A stretch of 5,097 nucleotides of DNA from DATDDB01 sp036524005 (GCA_036524005.1 DATDDB010000073.1:1-5097); one strand, 5' to 3'; shown: positions 1 to 5,097, numbered from the stretch's first letter. Notes: a model not told the origin generated them from the sequence alone. Translations and numbers: made by a program.

Positions 1-1
1 T

Positions 2-88
2 CCCTCCGTTCCGGCGCACGCATGGAAGGCCATGCTAACCGAGCGGCGCATAAAGCAATTGGAAGAGCTGGCAAACGTGCTGGAGTGA
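2..88 (+). CDS. C-terminal tail of an upstream gene (partial)
   Basis: An open frame enters from the left edge and stops at TGA 86-88, giving 28 residues that end in RIKQLEELANVLE. About three quarters of its codons end in G or C, as in the genes downstream. The competing frame (1-120) is much less GC-biased at third positions and would overlap the next gene, so this frame is the better choice. The end looks like an amphipathic, charged helix. Too little is present to assign a family. The stop lies 28 bases before the Sel1 gene, so the two may be co-transcribed. Confidence 0.45.
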   Translation, partial: PSVPAHAWKAMLTERRIKQLEELANVLE

Positions 89-116
89 TGCTGGCCGACC
101 AAACCGGGATAAGAAA

Positions 117-638
117 ATGATCACCACACGCGCGTTGCGCATCAAGGCCGAACAAAGCGATGCCGACTCCCAGTTCAGGCTGGGCTTTCGCCTGGCTTTT
201 AACAGGAATCGGGCCATGCGAGATATGGACGAGGCGTTTATCTGGTGGCGCCGGGCCGCGAAGCAACACCACGTCAGGGCGATCTTCTTTCTGGCGACCT
301 GCTATGACTTCGGCAAGGGGTGCAAGGCGAACGCTTCCAAGGCGATGGAGTTATACCGCGCGGCGGCGGCATTGGGCCACGAAACCGCCCAGTACAACCT
401 GGGCATCAGCCTGCGCGATGGCATGAACGTGCGGCGCGACTTGAAGGCTGCAGTTGAACTGCTGCGAAAGTCGGCAAGGCAGGGCTATGCTCCGGCGCAG
501 AACGATCTGGGCGTGATGTATTTCGAAGGAGAGGGCGTCAAGCGCAGCCCCGCCACGGCGCGCGCCTGGTACACCAAGGCAGCCGCGCAGGGCTACGCCA
601 TGTCCAGGCGCAATCTGGCCAAGATGGAGCACAGGTAA
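117..638 (+). CDS. Sel1-repeat (TPR-like) protein
   Basis: The 173-residue product is built almost entirely of Sel1-like repeats, a helix-turn-helix solenoid that acts as a protein-protein scaffold. Three repeats follow an exact 36-residue period: residues 53-88, 89-124 and 125-160. Each carries the family signature of A..NLG..Y..G.GV..D..KA..W/LYR.AA..GY; the clearest is residues 125-160 (AQNDLGVMYFEGEGV, then AWYTKAAAQGY). A more diverged repeat precedes them at about 15-52, and residues 161-170 look like the first helix of an incomplete fifth. There is no signal peptide or membrane segment, so a cytoplasmic location is likely, although many Sel1 proteins are exported. The start has only a weak purine-rich stretch upstream (GGGATAAG). 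The partner is unknown, since the family gives a binding role but no reaction. The stop overlaps the ATG of a 13-codon ORF leading to the next gene. Confidence 0.9.
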   Translation: MITTRALRIKAEQSDADSQFRLGFRLAFNRNRAMRDMDEAFIWWRRAAKQHHVRAIFFLATCYDFGKGCKANASKAMELYRAAAALGHETAQYNLGISLRDGMNVRRDLKAAVELLRKSARQGYAPAQNDLGVMYFEGEGVKRSPATARAWYTKAAAQGYAMSRRNLAKMEHR

Positions 639-679
639 TGGCTCGACTGGCGCGATCAAACACTATCCCCACCCCATGA
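638..679 (+). CDS. Possible 13-codon bridging (coupling) ORF
   Basis: The Sel1 gene ends TAATG, so its stop shares one base with an ATG at 638. This ATG opens a 13-codon frame (MARLARSNTIPTP) that ends at TGA 677-679, overlapping the ATG at 676 of the next gene as ATGA. A GGAG at 625-628 sits at a workable distance before ATG 638. The membrane-protein start at 676 has only a C-rich stretch before it and no Shine-Dalgarno sequence. The arrangement would let ribosomes finishing the Sel1 gene re-initiate and deliver translation to the next gene. Whether the peptide is made is inference, because overlaps of this length can arise by chance. Confidence 0.3.
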   Translation: MARLARSNTIPTP

Positions 680-1479
680 AACCCGCCCGCAAACCCACCC
701 CGCGCATCTGGTACCGTTCCGACGAGGTGCGGCGTATCCGCCGCGATCTGCTTCGGCGCAGTTCGCCGCGCCTGCACATGATGCTGCTGGTGACGGTCAC
801 GGGCGCGGCAGGCCTGCTGGCGTCAATCCTGATGCTGCGCGCGGGCATGGAGACGATGTGGCTGCGCTATCTGGCGGCGTTCGGGCTGGCCTACTTGGTG
901 TTCCTGTTCCTGTTGTGGGTGTGGCTCAGGTGGAGCGATGAGGACGACGGCACCGACCTGCCGGATCTCTCCGGCGGTTCGGGCGACGGCGGAGGCGGCT
1001 ACAGCGGCGGCGGCGGGCAGTTCGGCGGCGGCGGTTCGAGCGGTTCCTGGGATAGCCTGGATGCGGAACTTCCCGCGGGCGGCGGGTCGGGGGACTCGTT
1101 CGGTGGCGATGTGCTCGGCTCGGCGGGCGATGCGCTCGGCTCCGCCGAGGAGGCGGCCATTCCGCTCATGCTGCTGCTGGCATTGCTGGCAGCCATCGCC
1201 GCCATGCTGGGCTCGGCGTTTATCCTGGTGAGCTCCGCGCCGGAGCTTCTTGCCGAGCTGCTGCTGGATGGCGCGCTTTCCGTCAGCCTCTATCGCAGGT
1301 TGAGCGGCATAGACACGCGCCACTGGCTGGAGACGGCCGTGCACCGCACCGCACGGCCTTTCCTGCTCGCCGCGCTCATCGTCTCGGGCGTGGGCTTCGG
1401 CATGGCGCTGTATGCGCCCGAGGCGCATTCGCTGGGCGAAGTGGTCTACCACGCGCAGCATCCCCCGGCGCAGCAGTGA
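676..1479 (+). CDS. Four-helix membrane protein with glycine-rich loop, function unknown
   Basis: The product has 267 residues. The N-terminus is strongly basic (RRIRRDLLRR at 19-28). Four hydrophobic segments follow at about 34-54, 62-84, 161-185 and 228-246. Between helices 2 and 3 lies an acidic stretch (SDEDDGTDLPD, 87-97) and then a glycine/serine-rich segment (about 99-150) that includes GGGG blocks and ends its main run with GSSGSW. By the positive-inside rule the basic N-terminus is cytoplasmic; with an even number of helices the C-terminus would be too, placing the glycine-rich loop between helices 2 and 3 also on the cytoplasmic side. The GGYSGGGG.FGGGG.SGSW pattern resembles the C-terminal tails of TPM-domain (YgcG-like) and DUF2207 membrane proteins, but no TPM domain is visible here. 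The last 65 residues (LYRRLSGIDTRHW onward) look well structured and conserved in style. The start was taken as ATG 676, which lacks a ribosome binding site but overlaps the preceding mini-ORF. I cannot assign a function. Confidence 0.85.
   Translation: MKPARKPTPRIWYRSDEVRRIRRDLLRRSSPRLHMMLLVTVTGAAGLLASILMLRAGMETMWLRYLAAFGLAYLVFLFLLWVWLRWSDEDDGTDLPDLSGGSGDGGGGYSGGGGQFGGGGSSGSWDSLDAELPAGGGSGDSFGGDVLGSAGDALGSAEEAAIPLMLLLALLAAIAAMLGSAFILVSSAPELLAELLLDGALSVSLYRRLSGIDTRHWLETAVHRTARPFLLAALIVSGVGFGMALYAPEAHSLGEVVYHAQHPPAQQ
970..1044 (+). repeat. Low-complexity glycine-codon tract in the membrane-protein gene
   Basis: Residues 99-123 of the membrane protein are mostly Gly with some Ser, encoded largely by repeated GGC codons broken by single D, Y, Q or F residues. 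Homopolymeric GGC runs of this type can expand or contract by slippage. In-frame changes would lengthen or shorten the loop without breaking the gene. Confidence 0.7.
1105..1146 (+). repeat. Tandem 21-bp repeat (two copies)
   Basis: Two adjacent 21-base units at 1105-1125 and 1126-1146 are identical at 18 of 21 positions and encode GDVLGSA and GDALGSA. The unit is a whole number of codons and lies in the linker just before the third membrane helix. A recent in-frame duplication is the simplest explanation. Confidence 0.75.
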
Positions 1480-1529
1480 AGCAGAGCACCCTACGCTCTA
1501 TGCGCGGCCTGCGATACCATATCCGCAAC

Positions 1530-1865
1530 ATGAAAAACGTCCTGTTCATCTGCAGCCAGAATCGCCTGAGAAGCCCCACGGCGGAGCAGATATTTTCCAG
1601 CCACCCCGGGATAGAATGCGCTTCCGCAGGCCTGAATAACGATGCGGAAAATCCGGTCACGCCGGAGTTGGTGGAGTGGGCCGACCTGATCTTTGTCATG
1701 GAAAAGGCGCACCGCAACAAGCTTTCCTCGAAGTTTGGAGAGCATCTGTCCGGCAAGCGCGTCATCTGTCTCGACATACCTGACGAGTATGAGTATATGG
1801 ACCCGGTGCTGATCCGCATTCTGCAGGCCAGGGTGACGCGTTTCCTGCCGGTGGCGCATGCCTAG
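1530..1865 (+). CDS. Compact low-molecular-weight protein-tyrosine-phosphatase-like protein
   Basis: The 111-residue product begins MKNVLFICSQNRLRSPTAE. This is the LMW-PTP P-loop, CX5R-S: nucleophile Cys8, phosphate-binding Arg14 and Ser15, at the usual place right after the first beta strand. Asp91-Pro92 near the C-terminus is a candidate for the general-acid loop, which in classical members is a DP motif. WADLIFVMEKAHRN (50-63) matches the typical central strand. The chemistry expected of the family is hydrolysis of phosphotyrosine in a cytoplasmic protein, but the substrate is unknown. Classical members have about 140-160 residues, so this belongs to a shorter branch. I chose ATG 1530 because the phosphatase fold starts there. 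The frame also allows GTG 1476, overlapping the previous stop, and ATG 1500, adding 18 or 10 residues that look unlike the family. No start has a good ribosome binding site. The gene lies directly behind the membrane-protein gene and may be co-transcribed with it. Confidence 0.87.
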   Translation: MKNVLFICSQNRLRSPTAEQIFSSHPGIECASAGLNNDAENPVTPELVEWADLIFVMEKAHRNKLSSKFGEHLSGKRVICLDIPDEYEYMDPVLIRILQARVTRFLPVAHA

Positions 1866-1897
1866 TCGGCAGCTTGCGAGGGTGCGTTAACCTTCAA

Positions 1898-1927
1898 TTG
1901 GTGCATAAGGTTTGCTTGATGTATGCT
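1898..1927 (+). promoter_or_regulatory. Weak sigma-70-type promoter candidate for the NYN gene
   Basis: TTGGTG at 1898-1903 and TATGCT at 1922-1927 are 18 bases apart, matching 3 of 6 and 4 of 6 consensus positions. They lie in the AT-richer part of the 94-base gap, with a transcription start expected around 1934, just ahead of the NYN gene's ribosome binding site. The match is weak and could be chance; the location is the main support. Confidence 0.25.
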
Positions 1928-1946
1928 TACCCTGCCGATGAATAGA

Positions 1947-1954
1947 GGGGGAGG
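1947..1954 (+). promoter_or_regulatory. Strong ribosome binding site of the NYN gene
   Basis: GGGGGAGG ends five bases before ATG 1960. It fixes that start over the in-frame ATG at 1987, which lies immediately before the first conserved strand and has no such site. Confidence 0.75.
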
Positions 1955-1959
1955 TCAAC

Positions 1960-2787
1960 ATGGCGGGTCAGGCTGAAATCATCAACATGGCGCTGTTCTG
2001 CGATTTCGAGAACATTGCGCTGGGCGTGCGCGACGCGAAGTATGCGAGTTTCGACATCCGCCGCGTGCTGGAGCGCCTGTTGCTCAAGGGCAGCATCGTG
2101 GTGAAGAAGGCCTATTGCGACTGGGAGCGCTACAAGGATTTCAAGGCGACCATGCACGAGGCGGCCTTCGAGCTGATCGAGATTCCGCACGTGCGCCAGT
2201 CCGGCAAGAACTCGGCCGACATCCGCATGGTGGTGGATGCGCTCGACCTGTGCTACACCAAGTCCCACGTGGACACCTTCGTCATCATCAGCGGCGATTC
2301 GGATTTTTCGCCGCTGGTTTCCAAGCTGCGCGAAAACAACAAATACGTGATCGGCATCGGCGTGAAGGATTCCACCTCCGACCTGCTCAGCGCCAACTGC
2401 GACGAATTCATCTTCTACGACGACCTGGTGCGCGAGCAGGAAGCCAAGCAGAAGCGCGGCGCCAGGAAGGCGCCGGCCAAGGCGGCAGCCGGGAAGAAGG
2501 CCCCGGCGGCGGCCCGCAGCGAGGAGGAAAAGCGCCAGGATGCGCTGGACTTCATCGTCGAAACGGTGGAGGCGCTGATCGCCGAGCGCGGCTCCGACGA
2601 AAAGCTCTGGGGTTCGCTGGTCAAGACCACCATGCAGCGGCGCAGGCCGGGATTCAACGAATCCTTCTACGGCTACCGCTCGTTCAAGGAGCTGATGGAG
2701 GACGCGCAGAAGCACAAGATGCTGGCGCTGGTGCGCGACGAGAAATCGGGCCAGTACACCATACGCCTGGCGGCTGCGGAGGAGTAA
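1960..2787 (+). CDS. NYN-domain putative ribonuclease with C-terminal LOTUS/OST-HTH domain
   Basis: The 275-residue protein has two domains. Residues about 9-158 form a NYN domain of the PIN-like nuclease superfamily (LabA-like group). The conserved acidic positions are visible: Asp15 in FCDFENIA with Asn18 nearby, Asp87 in KNSADIRM, and Asp113 and Asp115 in IISGDSDF. In this superfamily these carboxylates bind metal for RNA hydrolysis, so an endoribonuclease role is the best inference. GKNSADIRMVVDAL and SGDSDFSPLV are hallmark family stretches. A Lys/Ala-rich linker (about 160-187, with KAPAKAAAGKKAPAAA) leads to residues about 188-272, which look like a LOTUS/OST-HTH domain (LWGSLVKTTMQRRRPGFNES, then YRSFKELMEDAQ and a short beta hairpin ending GQYTIRLA). 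LOTUS domains bind RNA or protein partners. No signal or membrane segment is seen, so it is cytoplasmic. The RNA target is unknown. A weak promoter candidate and strong ribosome binding site precede it. Confidence 0.93.
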   Translation: MAGQAEIINMALFCDFENIALGVRDAKYASFDIRRVLERLLLKGSIVVKKAYCDWERYKDFKATMHEAAFELIEIPHVRQSGKNSADIRMVVDALDLCYTKSHVDTFVIISGDSDFSPLVSKLRENNKYVIGIGVKDSTSDLLSANCDEFIFYDDLVREQEAKQKRGARKAPAKAAAGKKAPAAARSEEEKRQDALDFIVETVEALIAERGSDEKLWGSLVKTTMQRRRPGFNESFYGYRSFKELMEDAQKHKMLALVRDEKSGQYTIRLAAAEE

Positions 2788-2855
2788 AATGGCGCATGCA
2801 CCGTCTGTGCGGCTTCCGGCCGGGCTGACGGATTTTCAGGGTTGATCAAACAAAC

Positions 2856-2862
2856 GGAGGGG
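2856..2862 (+). promoter_or_regulatory. Ribosome binding site of the exported-protein gene
   Basis: GGAGGGG lies immediately before ATG 2865. The GGAGG core ends four bases from the start codon, which is slightly short. It supports 2865 over the in-frame ATG at 2883, which has no such site. Confidence 0.6.
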
Positions 2863-2864
2863 AA

Positions 2865-3731
2865 ATGAGCAACATCAGTTTTATGTGGCGGGGAGTTTTC
2901 AGTCTGCTGGGCATCTGCGCGCTGGGTTTCCTGGCACCTGTGGCATATGGCGCCGAGACGGTGCCGGAAAGGGCAGGCAAGGCATCCGCGCTGCCATCCG
3001 GCAAAACATCCGCCAAGGAGGAAATCCTGCTCAAGGCCCGCGCCAGCTATTACAGCCTGAAAAAGGAAGGCCTGAACGAGTTCAAGTGCAGCATCGAGCC
3101 GGACTGGGAAGCGCCGCTTGCCGAGTTGCGCAAGACCAACCCGCAAGAGGTGGAGCGCAGGCTGAAGCTGTTCAAGAAGATGCATTTCGAGTTTACCGCG
3201 TCGGTGCTCGGCAACATAGACGTCACGCACCGCTATGACGGGGAAGTGCCTGCGGATATGGCCGCGAATTTCGAGCAGATCTACGGCGGCATTCGCCAGA
3301 TGACCTCGGGTTTCTATGCCACCTGGAAGGGATTCACGCTGACCCCATTCCTCCCGGAAGCCCGGGAAGCCTACACGCTGGACCAGGAGCCATCCCAGTA
3401 CCGCCTCGGCTACGAGGGCGGCGGCACCAAGGTGGTCACTTTCCTGGACCCGGACATGGCGATCACCAGTGCGCAGATCACCAACGACGCATTCGACAGC
3501 ACCATCACCCCAAAATTCCGGAAGGTGGCGGGCGGATTCCTGATGTCCGGCTATGACGCCGTATTCGAGGGCACCTCGCCGCCCAGCAAGATCACGCTCC
3601 ACGTGCTGATCGATTACAAGCTGGTGGATGGTTTCCAGCTCCCCTCCAGGCTGGACCTGCAAGGTTCAAGCGAGGGCAAGCCGTTCTCGCTTGTGGTGTC
3701 TTTCGTAGACTGCCATGCGACCCGGCGCTGA
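2865..3731 (+). CDS. Exported, probably periplasmic, protein of unknown function
   Basis: The 288-residue product starts with a Sec-type signal peptide: a short N-region with one Arg, a hydrophobic core (about 11-27), and a likely cleavage near residues 29-30 (VAYGA, then ETVPE). There is no lipobox, since Cys18 sits inside the hydrophobic core. Residues 48-105 are helical and charged. The remainder alternates in beta style, with stretches such as YRLGYEGGGTKVVTFLD and SKITLHVLIDYKLVDGF. The only two cysteines in the mature part are Cys75 (EFKCSIEPD) and Cys283 (FVDCHA), which could form a disulfide tying the ends of the domain together. The curved-sheet look is loosely reminiscent of LolA/LolB-like or other lipoprotein-binding periplasmic folds, but I cannot name a family. 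It follows the NYN gene by 77 bases and precedes an outer-membrane protein gene, so a cell-envelope role is the reasonable guess. Confidence 0.87.
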   Translation: MSNISFMWRGVFSLLGICALGFLAPVAYGAETVPERAGKASALPSGKTSAKEEILLKARASYYSLKKEGLNEFKCSIEPDWEAPLAELRKTNPQEVERRLKLFKKMHFEFTASVLGNIDVTHRYDGEVPADMAANFEQIYGGIRQMTSGFYATWKGFTLTPFLPEAREAYTLDQEPSQYRLGYEGGGTKVVTFLDPDMAITSAQITNDAFDSTITPKFRKVAGGFLMSGYDAVFEGTSPPSKITLHVLIDYKLVDGFQLPSRLDLQGSSEGKPFSLVVSFVDCHATRR

Positions 3732-3732
3732 G

Positions 3733-3758
3733 CGCGCCCGGGCCGCATAGCGGGCGCG
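3733..3758 (+). terminator. GC-rich hairpin between the two envelope genes
   Basis: CGCGCCCG (3733-3740) and CGGGCGCG (3751-3758) are perfect inverse complements, giving an 8-bp stem with a 10-base loop, beginning two bases after the upstream stop. The tail is GTCTTCCC rather than a clean T-run, so intrinsic termination may be partial. It could instead be an mRNA-stabilising or attenuating structure. A weaker 5-bp hairpin (3765-3781) follows. Confidence 0.4.
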
Positions 3759-3787
3759 GTCTTCCCGGCTGGTGCGGCCGGAACAGC

Positions 3788-3795
3788 AAGGAGGT
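3788..3795 (+). promoter_or_regulatory. Near-perfect Shine-Dalgarno of the outer-membrane protein gene
   Basis: AAGGAGGT ends three bases before ATG 3799. With the signal peptide that begins at this ATG, it sets the start here rather than at the in-frame GTG 3772. Translation is expected to be strong. Confidence 0.85.
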
Positions 3796-3798
3796 AAT

Positions 3799-4617
3799 AT
3801 GAAAAAAATCCTGTTGCCCTTGTGCCTGCCGCTGTTTTCCGCGCCCGCGCTCGCGGGAGCGGACGACATCGTGAACGCGAACAACCAGTTCGAGATCCAG
3901 CGCATTTCCACCCATGTGGAGTACACCGAAACCGGCAGCGGCCTCTTCGGCACCAGAAAGGGGATACTGGACACCGAGACCGGGCCCGTGCCCGGCTTCG
4001 GCATTGCCTCGTCGCGCATGAAGGGGCCGGGAAACAGCTATGTCCATTTCGAATTTTCCATGCTCAACGGCAGCACTAAATACACCGGGTCGCTGCAGGG
4101 AGGCACGTTCGGTTCGGTCATCAGCAGTTCCAGCGCCTCGTTGATGGATTTCAGCGCCCGTTTCGGAAGCGGCTATGCGCTCCGCGCCCCGGCCATGCTC
4201 ACTCCCTTCTTTGAACTGGGGCGCCACCAGTGGGACAGGGGCGTCAATTACGGCGAAACCTACACCCACAATTATTTCGGCCTCGGCGTGCTGGGGCAGT
4301 ATTCGCCGGTTAACCAGCTGGTGCTCTCGGCCCAAGTATTTGCCGGGCGCACCTTCTGGTCATCCATCAGCGTGAATAGCGGTCCCGGCGTGTATGGCTT
4401 CTCGGACTCGCTCGGCGATTCCATGCTGTCGCGCTACGGCCTGGCGGCGGACTACGCGTTCACCCGGAAAATCCACGCCAGCATCGGCATCGATTACACG
4501 CGCTTCCAGTACGGCATCAGCCCGGTGCAATTTGCCGGCAACGTCGCGACCTGGGAGCCGGACAGCAAGACCCGCTATACTACGCTCAGGATCGGGCTGG
4601 GGTACCGGTTTAACTGA
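3799..4617 (+). CDS. Outer-membrane beta-barrel protein, family not identified
   Basis: The 272-residue product has a classical signal peptide (MKKILLPLCLPLFSAPALA) with predicted cleavage after Ala19 (A-L-A before GADD). The mature part has no hydrophobic helix but a series of alternating amphipathic strands rich in aromatic and glycine residues: about 81-89, 116-128, 134-145, 158-169, 174-186, 211-222, 225-239 and 261-271. The last strand, TTLRIGLGYRFN, is a typical outer-membrane insertion strand, with Phe as the penultimate rather than the final residue. At least eight strands are visible, which fits a small or medium barrel. Whether it is a pore, receptor or structural protein cannot be told. 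Length and layout resemble general outer-membrane beta-barrel families, and I do not recognise a specific member. It follows the exported-protein gene across a hairpin, and the two may act together in the envelope. Confidence 0.87.
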   Translation: MKKILLPLCLPLFSAPALAGADDIVNANNQFEIQRISTHVEYTETGSGLFGTRKGILDTETGPVPGFGIASSRMKGPGNSYVHFEFSMLNGSTKYTGSLQGGTFGSVISSSSASLMDFSARFGSGYALRAPAMLTPFFELGRHQWDRGVNYGETYTHNYFGLGVLGQYSPVNQLVLSAQVFAGRTFWSSISVNSGPGVYGFSDSLGDSMLSRYGLAADYAFTRKIHASIGIDYTRFQYGISPVQFAGNVATWEPDSKTRYTTLRIGLGYRFN

Positions 4618-4620
4618 GGG

Positions 4621-4641
4621 GCGCGGCCACGCGGCCCGCGC
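4621..4641 (+). terminator. Weak GC-rich hairpin after the outer-membrane protein gene
   Basis: GCGCGG (4621-4626) pairs with CCGCGC (4636-4641) around a 9-base loop, four bases after the stop. There is no T-run after it, only ACCGCAAATCTT. It may be a weak terminator or an mRNA 3'-end structure, and in such GC-rich sequence it may also be chance. Confidence 0.25.
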
Positions 4642-4670
4642 ACCGCAAATCTTGTGAAGGAATATTGAAT

Positions 4671-5097
4671 ATGTCAGTGGATGTGCACGTCATCCTGAAC
4701 CGGGGCAAGCTGGCCAAGCCGCAGCAATGGCGGCAGGCGATCATCGACAACGGTTTTGCGCTCGAACTGGAAACCGGTTACGAGCCCGAGGAGCATGAGG
4801 GATACCTGCTCTGCACCTATCGCGATGCCGATAGCGGCTTTGAATATTACTTCAGCGAGCTGGAAGAGGGCATGCTGGATGACGAGATCATGCAGCGCAT
4901 AGGCACCCGCGACTGCGTGGTGACCCTCACCGCCCATGGCGACACGAACGGCCTGATCTGTGCAACCATTGCCGCCGCGGTGCTGTGCGCCATCAGCGGC
5001 GGCCTGCTGCTGGACGACGCCTCCGAGCAGCTGTTTGTCGAGGCGGACGACGCCGTGGAATACGCACGCGCGCAGGAAGCCGCCCTGTCGGGCGGGG
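4671..5097 (+). CDS. Soluble protein of unknown function (3' end outside the window)
   Basis: The frame from ATG 4671 is open to the window edge, giving at least 142 residues. GAAGGA at 4656-4661 is a reasonable ribosome binding site nine bases before the start. The sequence begins MSVDVHVILNRGKLAKPQQW, has GFALELE (28-34), a distinctive SGFEYYFSELEE (55-66), a core strand CVVTLTAHGD (82-91), and a small-residue helix about 93-110 (NGLICATIAAAVLCAISGG). That helix is too short and mixed to be a confident membrane segment. A highly acidic stretch follows (LLLDDASEQLFVEADDAVEY, 112-131). No signal peptide is seen, so a cytoplasmic location is likely. The layout looks like a small alpha/beta family of conserved hypothetical proteins. 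I do not recognise it and give no function. The codon use matches the neighbours. Confidence 0.8.
   Translation, partial: MSVDVHVILNRGKLAKPQQWRQAIIDNGFALELETGYEPEEHEGYLLCTYRDADSGFEYYFSELEEGMLDDEIMQRIGTRDCVVTLTAHGDTNGLICATIAAAVLCAISGGLLLDDASEQLFVEADDAVEYARAQEAALSGG

Noticed and set aside
1..120. Alternative reading of the left edge in the frame that ends at TGA 118-120
   Set aside because: Third-position GC is clearly lower than in the neighbouring genes, and it would overlap the Sel1 start. The frame ending at 88 fits better.
823..1461. 212-codon minus-strand frame opposite the membrane protein
   Set aside because: Its His/Gln/Arg/Ala-rich product is what antisense of GC-rich hydrophobic codons gives. 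The + strand product has clear membrane helices.
1476..1529. GTG 1476 as the phosphatase start, overlapping the previous stop
   Set aside because: It adds 18 basic, non-family residues before the first strand of the fold. Translational coupling remains possible, so it is kept only as an alternative.
1927..2715. 262-codon minus-strand frame opposite the NYN gene
   Set aside because: The + strand carries unmistakable NYN motifs over the same bases. The reverse product is Leu/His/Arg-rich with no family pattern.
117..2787. Sel1, membrane, phosphatase and NYN genes as a new defence system
   Set aside because: The parts could suggest one, but there is no mobile element, no known defence domain combination and no composition shift. 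The NYN gene also appears to have its own expression signals.
2788..2864. Possible terminator in the gap after the NYN gene (CCGTC...GACGG around a GC-rich centre)
   Set aside because: The outer stem is only 5 bp around a loop of about 21 bases, inner pairing is poor, and there is no T-run.
2673..3662. Long 329-codon open frame on the minus strand
   Set aside because: It lies opposite the end of the NYN gene and most of the exported-protein gene, both of which have ribosome binding sites and recognisable protein features. The minus-strand product shows no domain and has the composition expected of a GC-rich shadow frame.
3772..3798. GTG 3772 as the outer-membrane protein start
   Set aside because: It would put nine residues before an excellent signal peptide and ignore the near-perfect Shine-Dalgarno before ATG 3799.
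3802..3808. Run of seven A at codons 2-4 of the outer-membrane protein gene as a phase-variation switch
   Set aside because: Lys-Lys-Ile after Met is ordinary in signal peptides, and seven bases is short for a slippage switch. Nothing else supports phase variation.

Overview
The window is about 5.1 kb of GC-rich bacterial chromosome, densely packed, with every supported gene on the + strand. The style points to a proteobacterium, most likely a betaproteobacterium (Gallionellaceae, Nitrosomonadales and relatives are my best guess). This rests on the high GC, the strong GC bias at third codon positions, and the resemblance of the NYN-LOTUS and small phosphatase proteins to families I associate with that group. 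It is inference and was not tested by any search.

Layout. (1) 2-88: C-terminal tail of an upstream gene. (2) 117-638: a Sel1-repeat protein. (3) 676-1479: a four-helix membrane protein with a glycine-rich loop, joined to the Sel1 gene by a possible 13-codon bridging ORF (638-679). (4) 1530-1865: a compact low-molecular-weight tyrosine-phosphatase-like protein. (5) After a 94-bp gap with a weak promoter candidate, 1960-2787: a NYN-domain putative ribonuclease with a C-terminal LOTUS/OST-HTH domain. (6) 2865-3731: an exported, probably periplasmic, protein of unknown function. (7) After a GC-rich hairpin, 3799-4617: an outer-membrane beta-barrel protein. (8) 4671 to the window end: the first 142 residues of a soluble protein I do not recognise, cut by the window edge.

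The first three complete genes are closely spaced or overlapping and could be one transcript. The NYN gene starts behind its own strong ribosome binding site. The two envelope genes are adjacent and may be linked in function, but a hairpin lies between them.

I see no tRNA, rRNA, CRISPR array, insertion sequence, integrase or phage gene. This looks like ordinary chromosomal housekeeping or accessory territory, and I found no convincing new multi-gene system. The points most worth a second look are the NYN-LOTUS protein, the glycine-rich membrane protein whose loop resembles the tail of TPM/DUF2207-type proteins, and the overlapping mini-ORF.
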